From contig NZ_JAERVO010000006.1 in assembly GCF_016798325.1 (NCBI RefSeq), forward strand, positions 1 to 64,000: a stretch of DNA of 64,000 nt, written 5' to 3'. Below the pieces are notes generated by a model. It worked only from the letters and a program-made list of their open reading frames with translations. It was not told the DNA's origin and did no database searches. Positions 18,267 to 25,994 of the stretch are shown piece by piece. The DNA comes from Marinobacter mangrovi (GTDB taxonomy: Bacteria > Pseudomonadota > Gammaproteobacteria > Pseudomonadales > Oleiphilaceae). Position 1 is the stretch's first letter. Each line of letters starts with the position of its first letter. Made by a program: the position numbers and the translations under genes.

Positions 18267-19580
18267 TTACTCGGCAGCGACTTCAGACTTGCCACCGCAG
18301 GACTTGGTGACGACGTTGTAGTTGCCGCAGTGCAGGGGCTTGCGCCAGTCACTGATCAGGTCCTTGGAACCCGGCAGGTAATCCGACCACGCATCGCCCG
18401 CAACGGTGGACGGGGTCTGCCAGACGACGGAGAACTGACCGTTGTCCTGGATCTCGCCGATCAGCACCGGCTTGGTGATGTGATGGTTCGGCATCATGGT
18501 GGCGTAGCCGCCGGTCAGGTTCGGTACGGACACGCCGATGATGGCGTCCTTGACCGCGTCCACGTCGGTGGTGCCCGCCTTCTTGACCGCTTCTTTCCAC
18601 ATGTTGAAGCCGATGTAGTGCGCTTCCATCGGGTCGTTGGTCACGGCGTCTTCCTTGCCGGTGTAGGCGACCCACTTGTCGATGAAGTCGTAGTTGGCGT
18701 CGGTGTCGACGCTCATGAAATAGTTCCACGCGGCCAGGTGACCGACCAGCGGGCCGGTGTCGATGCCGGACAGTTCCTGCTCACCCACGGAGAAGGCGAC
18801 GACCGGGATGTCCTCGGCCTTGATGCCCTGGTTGGCCAGTTCGCGGTAGAACGGGACGTTGGCGTCGCCGTTGATAGTGGAGACCACAGCGGTCTTCTTG
18901 CCCTGGCTGCCGAAGGTCTTGATGTCGGAGACGATGGACTGCCAGTTGGAATGACCGAACGGCGTGTAGTTGACCATGATGTCGTCATCGGCCACGCCGT
19001 GATCCTTCAGGTAGGCCTCGAGGATCTTGTTGGTGGTGCGCGGGTACACGTAGTCGGTGCCCGCCAGGACCCAGCGCTTCACGCCGACCTGGTTCATCAG
19101 GTAGTTCACCGCCGGGATCGCCTGCTGGTTGGGCGCGGCACCGGTGTAGAACACGTTCTCGGAGGATTCTTCACCTTCGTACTGGACCGGGTAGAACAGC
19201 AGGCCGTTCAGTTCCTCGACCACCGGCAGTACGGATTTACGGGAGACGGACGTCCAGTTACCGAAGATGACGTCGACTTTGTCCTTGGCCAGCAGCTCGC
19301 GGGCCTTCTCGGCGAACAGCGGCCAGTTGGAGGCCGGATCCACCACCACCGGCTCGAGCTTGCGACCCAGCAGGCCGCCGTTCTCGTTCTGCTCCTTGAT
19401 GAGCATGAGCATGGTGTCTTTCAGGGTGGATTCACTGATGGCCATGGTGCCGGACAGGGAGTGAAGGATACCGACCTTGATCGGGCCTTCGTCGGCGGCA
19501 GCCACCGGGGCAGAAACGGAAACAGTCAGAGACAGAGCCAGCGCAGATAAACCTGCTGTTATTTGCTTTTTGATTTTCAT
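18267..19580 (-). CDS. urtA: Urea ABC transporter substrate-binding protein UrtA
   Basis: The product has 437 residues with a Sec signal peptide (KIKK, then a hydrophobic stretch, with cleavage near VAAADE). The mature protein begins GPIKVGILHSLSGTMAISE and contains NPxSNW-like DPASNWPLFAEKA and GNWTSVSRKSVLPVVEELNGLLFYPVQYEGEE, typical of urea-binding UrtA and not of amino acid LivJ/K proteins. It captures urea in the periplasm. As the first gene of the operon it is transcribed from the shared intergenic region with the allophanate hydrolase gene. Confidence 0.98.
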   Translation of the reverse strand: MKIKKQITAGLSALALSLTVSVSAPVAAADEGPIKVGILHSLSGTMAISESTLKDTMLMLIKEQNENGGLLGRKLEPVVVDPASNWPLFAEKARELLAKDKVDVIFGNWTSVSRKSVLPVVEELNGLLFYPVQYEGEESSENVFYTGAAPNQQAIPAVNYLMNQVGVKRWVLAGTDYVYPRTTNKILEAYLKDHGVADDDIMVNYTPFGHSNWQSIVSDIKTFGSQGKKTAVVSTINGDANVPFYRELANQGIKAEDIPVVAFSVGEQELSGIDTGPLVGHLAAWNYFMSVDTDANYDFIDKWVAYTGKEDAVTNDPMEAHYIGFNMWKEAVKKAGTTDVDAVKDAIIGVSVPNLTGGYATMMPNHHITKPVLIGEIQDNGQFSVVWQTPSTVAGDAWSDYLPGSKDLISDWRKPLHCGNYNVVTKSCGGKSEVAAE

Positions 19581-19639
19581 GGAATGCGTCCTTTTATCCT
19601 GGTTGGGTTTTCCAATGCTTCAAACGCATCCCAGGGCAG

Positions 19640-19655
19640 TGCATCCGGCATTCCA
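19640..19655 (-). promoter_or_regulatory. Sigma-54-like promoter of urtA
   Basis: Read on the minus strand this is TGGAAT-N5-ATGCA, which matches the TGGCAC-N5-TTGCA consensus at 8 of 11 positions with exact GG-N10-GC spacing. Transcription would begin near 19629, giving a leader of about 50 bases before the urtA ATG. An NtrC-type site lies about 125 bp upstream. Confidence 0.5.
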
Positions 19656-19689
19656 GCACTGAATTACCTTTTATATTTCATGGATTTAT

Positions 19690-19701
19690 CTAGTATACAA
19701 G
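19690..19701. promoter_or_regulatory. GntR-type operator-like site near urtA
   Basis: The sequence CTAGTATACAAG differs by one base from the perfect palindrome CTTGTATACAAG at 20027-20038 in the same intergenic region. TTGTATACAA is the kind of site bound by FCD-class GntR regulators, and such a regulator is encoded two genes away (21924-22652). It lies between the urtA sigma-54-like promoter and the NtrC-type site. Confidence 0.5.
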
Positions 19702-19764
19702 GCTTAAAATCGCCTCTCTCACGACGACACCGACGCCCCGATAGAAGTCAGGCGCTCTATTTGC

Positions 19765-19779
19765 GCACCATATAAGTGC
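19765..19779. promoter_or_regulatory. NtrC-type binding site
   Basis: GCACC-ATATA-AGTGC matches the NtrC half-site pattern GCACY-N5-RGTGC exactly. It stands about 125 bp upstream of the urtA promoter and about 235 bp upstream of the allophanate hydrolase promoter, distances usable by an enhancer-binding protein. A second, imperfectly spaced GCACC-N4-GGTGC lies at 19938-19951. Confidence 0.55.
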
Positions 19780-20003
19780 AACGCTACCGAAAGTCCGGTC
19801 CTCGGGCTGCCGGCGGAAAACTTCAATATCGGCAAAGAGTTACTGAATCACCTCGAATATCGCCTCCCTGGCACCCTGATGCGCACCGTGATGGCGCCAC
19901 TGATCGGTCCCTGCTCACGCGCAGTGCATTCGAAGACGCACCATTAGGTGCAACGAATCACCAGCCGCTTGTTTTTAAAGGCTTTCCAACCATCGATCTG
20001 GAA

Positions 20004-20018
20004 TGGCACGCGGCTTGC
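20004..20018 (+). promoter_or_regulatory. Consensus sigma-54 promoter of the allophanate hydrolase gene
   Basis: TGGCAC-GCGGC-TTGC matches the sigma-54 consensus at every core position, with GG at 20005 and GC at 20017 separated by 10 bases. The start site should be near 20030, inside the palindrome CTTGTATACAAG, leaving a leader of about 50 bases. Confidence 0.8.
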
Positions 20019-20026
20019 GAAAGGCT

Positions 20027-20038
20027 CTTGTATACAAG
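20027..20038. promoter_or_regulatory. Perfect palindrome overlapping the allophanate hydrolase start site
   Basis: CTTGTATACAAG is a perfect 12-bp palindrome placed at the expected +1 of the sigma-54 promoter. This is a repressor position. Its near-twin is at 19690-19701. The best candidate ligand-binding protein is the GntR/FCD regulator encoded directly after the allophanate hydrolase gene. Confidence 0.6.
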
Positions 20039-20080
20039 GGAGCCACGCCTCCCTCCCCGCTGACCACAAAGGATGTTCCC

Positions 20081-21916
20081 ATGACCGACCTTCGAGGATG
20101 GACGCTCGCCGAGTGGCGTGAGGCCTACCAGCACCAGAAGACACCGGCGGAATTGCTGCCCCGATTGCTGGACCAGCTCGCCGAGGACGACCCGGCCTGG
20201 ATCAGCCGACTGACCCACGATCAACTGGATGCGGCGCTGTCGGACCTGGCGCATCGCCTGGAGCGGGCAGGCGGCGATCGGAAAAGGCTGCCGCTGTATG
20301 GCATCCCTTGCGCGGTGAAGGACAACATCGATGTTGCCGGCTTCCCCACCACCGCGGCCTGCCCCGATTTCGCCTACACGCCGGAGAAGGACGCCGCCGC
20401 CGTAAGCCGGTTGCGGGCGGCCGGCGCGATCATCATCGGCAAGACCAACCTGGACCAGTTTGCCACTGGTCTGGTGGGCACCCGCTCGCCTTACGGTGAA
20501 GTGCCCAACAGCTTCAACCCCGACTTTGTCAGTGGGGGCTCCAGCTCCGGTTCCGCATCGGTGGTGGCCCGCGGGCTGGTGCCGTTTTCGCTGGGGACGG
20601 ACACCGCAGGCTCTGGCCGGGTGCCCGCGGGGCTCAACAACATCGTCGGTCTCAAGCCCACCAAAGGCGCCATCAGCATTGAAGGCGTGGTGCCCGCCTG
20701 CCGGTCGCTGGACTGTGTCTCCGTGTTTGCGTTGACCATTGGCGATGCCGGTGAGGTGTTCGAGCTGATCCGCGGGGAGGAACCCGCCGATCCCTATTCC
20801 CGCAGCGCGCCGCCCGCGTTTGCCTCGACGCCGGCCCTGCGACGCCCGGGCCCGATCCGTCGTCTGGCCATTCCCGCCAATCCCGACTGGTTCGACGATG
20901 CCCGCAATGCCGCAGCCTGGGACACCCTGCTGCGCCGCTGGAGTGCACTGGACGTCACGCTGGTGCCAATGGATTTCACTCTCCTGTTCGAACTGGCTGC
21001 CCTGCTCTATGAAGGGCCGTGGGTGGCCGAGCGCCATGCGGCCATCGAATCCTTTATGGCAGAGCATGCGGACGGGATGAACCCGGTGGTGCGCGGCATC
21101 ATTGAGAAGGCAAAACACTTCTCGGCCACCGATACCTTCAACGCAATCTACCGGCGGGAGGCGCTGCTCAAGGCCATCGATCACCTGCTGAGCGATGTGG
21201 ATGGATTGCTGGTACCGACCGCGCCGATCACGCCGACCCGGGCGCAAGTCGCCACCGATCCGGTGGGCGTGAACAGCCTGCTGGGCACCTACACCAACTT
21301 CGTGAACCTGGCGGACATGAGCGCCCTGGCCATTCCCGCCGGTTTCCGCACCGACGGCCAGCCCTTCGGACTGACCCTGATCAGCGGCGCCTGGCGGGAC
21401 AGCGACCTGCAGCAGCTCGCCGTCCGCTGGCTGAACAGCCATCCCACAACCCTGGGGGCCACCGGTCGGCCTCGCCCCAAAGAAACGCTGCCAACGTCCG
21501 CCGACGGTGAAGCGACCATCGATGTGGCGGTCGTCGGCGCCCACCTGAGCGGCATGCCCCTGAACGGGCAGTTGCTGGAGCGCGAGGCGGAGTGCATCGC
21601 AGAAACCACCACCACCTCCAATTACCGGCTTTATGCGCTGCCCGGCACCACACCGGCCAAGCCCGGCCTGCGCCGGGTGGCGGCCGACGACGGTGCGGCC
21701 ATTATCGTGGAGGTGTGGCGCGTGCCGGCGGCCGCCTTCGGCTCGTTTGTGGACCTGGTGCCACCGCCCCTGGGGATCGGCAACGTGGAACTGGCGGACG
21801 GCACCTGGGTCAACGGCTTCGTCTGCGAAGGCTATGGCTTCGAAGGAGCGCTGGACGTCACCCATTTCGGCGGCTGGCGCGCCTATATCGAAAGCCTGAA
21901 ACAGACCACGGCCTGA
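20081..21916 (+). CDS. atzF: Allophanate hydrolase (amidase signature family)
   Basis: The product is 611 residues from MTDLRGWTLAEWREAYQ, with AAAGGA upstream. The first 450 or so residues are an amidase domain with the catalytic triad visible as Lys in PCAVKDNIDVAG, Ser in GGSSSGSASVVARG and Ser in GTDTAGSGRVPAG. The last 150 form the allophanate-hydrolase C-terminal domain that decarboxylates the intermediate. The reaction is allophanate to 2 NH3 and 2 CO2. No urea carboxylase, biuret hydrolase or cyanuric acid hydrolase gene is in the window, so its substrate source must come from elsewhere. It is co-oriented with the following gntR gene, 7 bp away. Confidence 0.95.
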   Translation: MTDLRGWTLAEWREAYQHQKTPAELLPRLLDQLAEDDPAWISRLTHDQLDAALSDLAHRLERAGGDRKRLPLYGIPCAVKDNIDVAGFPTTAACPDFAYTPEKDAAAVSRLRAAGAIIIGKTNLDQFATGLVGTRSPYGEVPNSFNPDFVSGGSSSGSASVVARGLVPFSLGTDTAGSGRVPAGLNNIVGLKPTKGAISIEGVVPACRSLDCVSVFALTIGDAGEVFELIRGEEPADPYSRSAPPAFASTPALRRPGPIRRLAIPANPDWFDDARNAAAWDTLLRRWSALDVTLVPMDFTLLFELAALLYEGPWVAERHAAIESFMAEHADGMNPVVRGIIEKAKHFSATDTFNAIYRREALLKAIDHLLSDVDGLLVPTAPITPTRAQVATDPVGVNSLLGTYTNFVNLADMSALAIPAGFRTDGQPFGLTLISGAWRDSDLQQLAVRWLNSHPTTLGATGRPRPKETLPTSADGEATIDVAVVGAHLSGMPLNGQLLEREAECIAETTTTSNYRLYALPGTTPAKPGLRRVAADDGAAIIVEVWRVPAAAFGSFVDLVPPPLGIGNVELADGTWVNGFVCEGYGFEGALDVTHFGGWRAYIESLKQTTA

Positions 21917-21923
21917 GGTCGTT

Positions 21924-22652
21924 ATGGCAAAGACACGTGAAACCGAAACGGGCAATGACCCACCACGTCGACGGGGCAGCGTTGCGGACCGGGTCTATGA
22001 GGCACTGAAGGAAGACATCTTCGAATTCCGGCTGATTCCCGGCGACAAGTTCAGTGAGGGGGAAGTGGCGACCCGGCTGTCCGCCAGTCGCACGCCGGTA
22101 CGCGAAGCGCTCTACCGATTGCAGCGGGAAGGCTACGTGGAGGTGCTGTTCCGCAGCGGCTGGCAGGTGCAGCCGCTGGATTCACGCAAGGTGGATGAAC
22201 TCTACGACCTGCGCATCACCCTGGAACGGGCGGCCGTTCACAAGCTATGCCGTCAGACCACAGCGCCGGCGGTCCTGCGCCAGCTCAATGCGGTCTGGCG
22301 ACCGGACCACCCATCGGAACGGGCCTTCGGCAGCACCGTTCGGGCGCTGGACGAACATTTTCACTGCGACCTGGTCGCGGCCGCCGGCAATCAGGAAATG
22401 ACCCGCATCCACCAGGAAATCACCGAGCGCCTGCGCGTCATCCGACGACTCGACTTCACCCGCAGCGACCGGGTGGATGCCACCTACGAAGAACACGCCG
22501 AGATCCTTGATGCCCTGGCCAACAACAACCCGGCCGAAGCCGCCGCCAGACTGACCGCGCATATTCGTGCCAGCCAGGCCGCCGTGCGGGAAATCACCAT
22601 GGAAAAGATTCGCGAGGCGGCGGCCCTGCAGCGCCAGAAAAAGCCGGACTGA
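21924..22652 (+). CDS. GntR-family regulator, FCD (FadR) class
   Basis: The product has 242 residues. The winged-helix DNA-binding domain covers about 16-82 (VADRVYEALKEDIFEFRLIPGDKFSEGEVATRLSASRTPVREALYRL), and a helical FCD ligand-binding domain covers about 90-230. It starts 7 bp after the allophanate hydrolase stop, so the two are co-transcribed. By position it should sense an intermediate of urea, allophanate or biuret use and bind the TTGTATACAA palindromes in the upstream intergenic region. That pairing is inferred. Confidence 0.93.
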   Translation: MAKTRETETGNDPPRRRGSVADRVYEALKEDIFEFRLIPGDKFSEGEVATRLSASRTPVREALYRLQREGYVEVLFRSGWQVQPLDSRKVDELYDLRITLERAAVHKLCRQTTAPAVLRQLNAVWRPDHPSERAFGSTVRALDEHFHCDLVAAAGNQEMTRIHQEITERLRVIRRLDFTRSDRVDATYEEHAEILDALANNNPAEAAARLTAHIRASQAAVREITMEKIREAAALQRQKKPD

Positions 22653-22701
22653 ACGGCAACTGTCAATCGGTTTACAGACGACGGTGACAATTCCGGCTAT
22701 G

Positions 22702-22717
22702 TTGTCGGGCACGACAA
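22702..22717. promoter_or_regulatory. Palindrome upstream of the ketopantoate reductase gene
   Basis: TTGTCG-GGCA-CGACAA has 6-bp inverted arms, 17 bp before the ATG of the downstream gene. It could be an operator or a leader hairpin. No regulator can be assigned. Confidence 0.3.
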
Positions 22718-22733
22718 TAACCGGAAGACGTTC

Positions 22734-23765
22734 ATGGCCCAGACTCCCCGTATCGCAATCTTCGGCGCCGGCAGCATTGGCTGCTACCTGGGCGGTCGCC
22801 TGCTGGCCGGGGGCGCCGATGTGGTGATGATCGGCCGCGACCGGCTGGCCACGCTGTTCCAGACGCACCCCTTGCGCGTCAGCGACTACCAGGGCGTCGA
22901 CAGCACCCTGACGCTGTCGCCCGAGCATTACACCACCGATCCGGCAGCTGTCGCCGGCGCTGATCTGGTGCTGCTTACCGTCAAATCCGCCGCCACCGAG
23001 GAAGCCGGCCAGGCCATGGCGCCGTATCTGGCCCCTGGTACCGTCATCATCAGCCTGCAGAACGGGATTTCCAATGCCGAGCGCCTGGCGCCGTTGCTTC
23101 CGGAGCAGGCGGTGCTGCCGGGCATGGTGCCCTTTAACGTGCTGCAGCGCTCGCCGGGCCATTTCCACCACGGGACGGAAGGCGAGCTGATGGCGGCCCA
23201 ACATCCGGCCATCACCCCGGCCATGGTGGACGCCTTTGCCCGCGCGGGCCTGCCCCTGAGCCTGCAGCCCGATATGCGGGCGGTGCTGTGGTCGAAGCTG
23301 CTGCTCAATCTCAACAACCCGATCAATGCCCTGTCGGGTCTGCCGCTCAAGGCGGAACTCTCACAACGGGCCTACCGCCTCTGCCTGGCCCGGGCCCAAC
23401 GGGAAACGCTGGCGTTGCTGCGGGCGGCGGATATTCCCACCGTCAAACTGGCCGCCGTCCCCATGCCGCTGATTCCCTTGGTGATGTCGCTGCCCGACTG
23501 GCTGTTCCAGCGGCTGGCCCAGGCGATGCTCTCAATCGACCCGCTGGCGCGCTCGTCCATGTGGGAAGACCTGCAGGCCGGACGACGCACGGAGGTGGAC
23601 TGGATCAATGGCGAAGTGGTCCAGCTGGCCCGGCGTCTGGGGCGTCCTGCACCGGTGAATCAATGCCTGGTGGATCTGGTCCGCCAGGCCGAGGCGGGCA
23701 CCCTGAAAAACCTGTCCGGCGAGGACTTGCTGACAAACCTGAACGCCGCGTCACGCAAGGCATGA
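22734..23765 (+). CDS. panE: 2-dehydropantoate 2-reductase (ketopantoate reductase)
   Basis: The product has 343 residues. The NADPH-binding Rossmann motif GAGSIGCYLGGRL lies at 11-23. The central TVKSAATEEAGQAMAPYLAPGTVIISLQNGISNAE segment (catalytic Lys in the KS motif) and the C-terminal domain with LWSKLLLNLNNPINALSG and SSMWEDLQAGRRTEVDWINGEVV (conserved E and S) are typical. It reduces ketopantoate to pantoate for coenzyme A synthesis. No other pantothenate genes are nearby. Confidence 0.93.
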   Translation: MAQTPRIAIFGAGSIGCYLGGRLLAGGADVVMIGRDRLATLFQTHPLRVSDYQGVDSTLTLSPEHYTTDPAAVAGADLVLLTVKSAATEEAGQAMAPYLAPGTVIISLQNGISNAERLAPLLPEQAVLPGMVPFNVLQRSPGHFHHGTEGELMAAQHPAITPAMVDAFARAGLPLSLQPDMRAVLWSKLLLNLNNPINALSGLPLKAELSQRAYRLCLARAQRETLALLRAADIPTVKLAAVPMPLIPLVMSLPDWLFQRLAQAMLSIDPLARSSMWEDLQAGRRTEVDWINGEVVQLARRLGRPAPVNQCLVDLVRQAEAGTLKNLSGEDLLTNLNAASRKA

Positions 23766-23793
23766 GGGAATCTGACGACCGACCTTTCCAAAC

Positions 23794-23811
23794 GATTACG
23801 TGCGTGTAATC
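23794..23811. promoter_or_regulatory. Palindrome upstream of the GGA-rich RNA
   Basis: GATTAC-N6-GTAATC is a perfect inverted repeat about 85 bp upstream of the predicted RNA start. Response-regulator sites of the GacA/UvrY type, which activate CsrB/RsmZ RNAs, have the related layout TGTAAG-N6-CTTACA. Here the half-site orientation differs, so this is only a candidate activator site. Confidence 0.35.
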
Positions 23812-23844
23812 CATTTCGCACACGCGCGAGCGTGAATGTCCGAT

Positions 23845-23871
23845 TTGCCAAATCCCGCGATCCAGTAAACT
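23845..23871 (+). promoter_or_regulatory. Putative sigma-70 promoter of the GGA-rich RNA
   Basis: TTGCCA (23845-23850) and TAAACT (23866-23871), separated by 15 bp, give a plausible but short-spaced -35/-10 pair. The predicted start is near 23879, just before the first GGA motif. Confidence 0.4.
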
Positions 23872-23878
23872 TGTTTTC

Positions 23879-24127
23879 AGCAAGGACGCAGAACTGCACG
23901 GACGCAGCACAAGGAAGTTACTGCCTGACGGAACAGGCACACAGGGAAAGGACAACCTGAAGGATCAGGTCGCTCAGGGACGGACTCAGCCTGAAGGATC
24001 AGGCGCTATAGGGATATTTCAGCCCAACGGATCAGGGCTTTTAAGCCACGGAACGGGTGCACAAGGATTGTGGGCCCGCATCCGTGACTTAACACTTCTC
24101 ACGGATTCCACCTCGACTGTCTTTTTT
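23879..24127 (+). ncRNA. Probable CsrA/RsmA-sequestering small RNA (CsrB/RsmZ type)
   Basis: About twelve GGA motifs occur in 225 bases. At least five sit in the loops of short stems: TGCCTG-acggaa-CAGGCA (23922-23939), ACCTGA-agga-TCAGGT (23955-23970), GCCTGA-agga-TCAGGC (23989-24004), AGCCC...ACGGA...GGGCT (24021-24039) and CACAA-gga-TTGTG (24060-24072). A last 8-bp stem ATCCGTGA/TCACGGAT (24080-24106) is followed by a run of six T (24122-24127). No protein-coding frame is supported. Repeated GGA-loop hairpins are the hallmark of RNAs that titrate the translational regulator CsrA/RsmA. The exact 5' and 3' ends are estimates. Confidence 0.8.
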
Positions 24128-24271
24128 CTCCAAACAACACTCACTTCCTGACCCTATCCTCGTCAGCTCCCTGCCGGAGCCTCGACGATGGCTGCGCTTT
24201 GCGATCCTGGCCGGTTTGCACGCTGTGCGTTCTTCGCTGAACAACACACTGCAACGAACCATGGAGACTTC

Positions 24272-24559
24272 ATGAAATTTCTCATCTCAGCTTTCTTTGT
24301 ATTCGCTACCCTGCTTTCCGGCGCCGCCATGGCCGACAGTGCCGCCACGGACAAGGCAGCCACCACCGTTAACATCAACACCGCCGACGCCAAGACCCTG
24401 TCCGAGCAACTGGATGGCATCGGTGAGGTGAAGGCCCAGGCCATTATCGATTACCGCAAGGCCAACGGCCCGTTCAAGACCGTCGCCGACCTGGACAAGG
24501 TGGACGGTATTGGCGCCGCCACACTGGACAGCAACCGCAGCCACATCACCGTCCAGTAA
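24272..24559 (+). CDS. ComEA-like helix-hairpin-helix protein, exported
   Basis: The product is 95 residues from MKFLISAFFVFATLLSGAAMA, a clear signal peptide, with GGAG upstream of this ATG. The mature part is one ComEA-type helix-hairpin-helix domain (VNINTADAKTLSEQLDGIGEVKAQAIIDYR...VDGIGAATLDSNRSHI). Such domains bind DNA non-specifically. In competent bacteria ComEA pulls incoming DNA into the periplasm. Short stand-alone versions are common in gammaproteobacteria, and their role is less certain. No other competence genes are in the window. Confidence 0.9.
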   Translation: MKFLISAFFVFATLLSGAAMADSAATDKAATTVNINTADAKTLSEQLDGIGEVKAQAIIDYRKANGPFKTVADLDKVDGIGAATLDSNRSHITVQ

Positions 24560-24576
24560 GCCGCAATCCGCATCAG

Positions 24577-24600
24577 CCTGCGGGAGCCGGCCCCCGCAGG
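24577..24600 (+). terminator. Stem-loop after the ComEA-like gene
   Basis: An 8-bp GC-rich stem (CCTGCGGG / CCCGCAGG) lies 18 bp past the stop codon. No T-run follows it, so termination strength is doubtful. Confidence 0.4.
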
Positions 24601-24811
24601 TTGCCACGCCCGCCGATTCCCGCTAATCTCGCGGCATGATGAAACTGACCCACCTTTTCGGAAAACGCACACCACCGCCTGTCCGGTCCTGAACCGGATA
24701 TGGTCTGGATAACGCAGCGACTCGCTCTTTTGGGAGCGTAAAGCGCCGCACCCGCCTGTCCGGTTGTTATCTCTACATCCTTCTCTTTTTATACCGGACG
24801 AGATTTGAGTC

Positions 24812-25735
24812 ATGACCGTTTTATCCTCAAAGAATGCCGCCGTGCGCGGTGCCATCCTGATCGCCATCGCGGCCGCGCTCTGGGCGACCACCAGCATTGC
24901 CGCCAAAACCCTGTTTACCCGAAGTGAGTTGGAGCCGCTGGCCCTGGCTTTTCTGCGCCTGTGCGTAGCCTGCCCGTTTTTCGGTGTGCTGATGTGGCGC
25001 ACGCGCAAGCCCGGCGGGTTCCGTCTTAGCCGGGGTCTGTTCATCGGACTGGTAGGGCTGGGCTTTTTGCAGGCGGGCTATCAGGGGGCTTACCTGTGGG
25101 CCGTCGACCTGACCGGGGCGGGGATCGCTACCCTGATCACGCTCTGCCTGGCGCCGGTTCTTGTCGCCATAGCGGCGGCACCGCTATTGGGCGAGCGCCC
25201 CACACTGACCACCGTTCTGGCGCTGATCAGCGCGATTGTCGGCACCCTGATGCTGGTCTCCGGGGATATCAGCAACCCTGACGCCACCCGTCTGGGCGGG
25301 GTGATGATTGCCGTCCTGGCGGCGGCGGTCTATGCCGCGTTCACCCTGACCAGCCGGCATGTGTCCGGCAGCGGATCGGTGTTCGGGACGGCCTTTATCT
25401 GCTTTACCACCGGCGCCATCGTGCTGGCGCCCATCGCGTACCTGACCGGCAGCCTCGACGGACTGGGCACCCTGGATGGATTCGACTGGCTGCTGATTGC
25501 CTACATCGGCATCGTGCCGACCTGCGTGGGCTATGTCTGCTTCTTCCGGGGCATGGAGACCACACCGGCGACCACCTCCAGCATCATCGTGACGCTGGAG
25601 CCGCTGTTTGCGGCGCTGTTGGCGTGGATGATCCTGGGAGAGTCGCTGGGCACCCTTGGGGTCATCGGAGCGGTGGTGCTGACAGTGTCGGTGCTGGTGG
25701 CGTCGAGAAATGGATCGCCGGCTCGGGACGAGTAA
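24812..25735 (+). CDS. DMT-family transporter (EamA type)
   Basis: The product has 307 residues with about ten hydrophobic helices in two EamA repeats (from about 13 and 154). GALLWATTSIAAKTLF-like starts and a conserved E in PALLAWMILGESLGTLG-like C-terminal segments are typical of drug/metabolite exporters. Substrate cannot be assigned. It is probably an inner-membrane exporter of amino acids or other metabolites. It stands alone, between a stem-loop upstream and a pair of dispersed palindromes downstream. Confidence 0.9.
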   Translation: MTVLSSKNAAVRGAILIAIAAALWATTSIAAKTLFTRSELEPLALAFLRLCVACPFFGVLMWRTRKPGGFRLSRGLFIGLVGLGFLQAGYQGAYLWAVDLTGAGIATLITLCLAPVLVAIAAAPLLGERPTLTTVLALISAIVGTLMLVSGDISNPDATRLGGVMIAVLAAAVYAAFTLTSRHVSGSGSVFGTAFICFTTGAIVLAPIAYLTGSLDGLGTLDGFDWLLIAYIGIVPTCVGYVCFFRGMETTPATTSSIIVTLEPLFAALLAWMILGESLGTLGVIGAVVLTVSVLVASRNGSPARDE

Positions 25736-25744
25736 CCGGCCTCG

Positions 25745-25908
25745 GTAGGTTGGGCTGACGCAGGAAGCCCAACACAAAACATGCCGAACAACATCGTCGA
25801 TCCTGGGAGTCCAGAACGGGCGTAAAGCGGCGTACCGAGTCAAATCGGTTCTGCCTGGAGGCGGTCGCAAGCCTCGAATGTTGGGCTTCCTGCGTCAGCC
25901 CAACCTAC
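25745..25908. repeat. Family C inverted repeat pair
   Basis: A forward copy (25745-25774, gtaggttgggctgacgcagg...) and an inverted copy (25879-25908) of the same 30-bp sequence enclose about 100 bp. A second such pair encloses a similar distance at 33978-34146. The paired layout suggests a small non-autonomous mobile element. Confidence 0.85.
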
Positions 25909-25950
25909 CCAGGATAATCCGGGGTGAACGCCTTCCCTTCCAATAACCTA

Positions 25951-25980
25951 CAAAAAAGGCCGGGACATGCCCGGCCTTCT
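25951..25980 (-). terminator. Rho-independent terminator of gloA
   Basis: On the minus strand a 9-bp stem (AAGGCCGGG / CCCGGCCTT) with a 5-base loop is followed by T6, 15 bp past the gloA stop. Confidence 0.85.
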
Positions 25981-25994
25981 TCGTGATTCGGGCC

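Noticed and set aside
19938-19951. GCACC-N4-GGTGC as a second NtrC site
   Set aside because: The arms match but the spacer is one base short of the usual five. I mention it beside the better site but do not list it as a feature.
19958-21955. A 665-codon minus-strand open frame opposite the allophanate hydrolase gene
   Set aside because: The plus-strand gene has an intact amidase triad and a good start. The antisense frame has low-complexity composition typical of a shadow.
23881-24127. CRISPR array
   Set aside because: The recurring units in the GGA-rich stretch are only 6-16 bp, unevenly spaced and individually palindromic, with no constant repeat and variable spacer pattern and no cas genes in the window.
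24188-24271. Upstream 28-codon extension of the ComEA-like gene
   Set aside because: The internal ATG has a proper ribosome-binding site and starts a clear signal peptide, and the extension would bury it.
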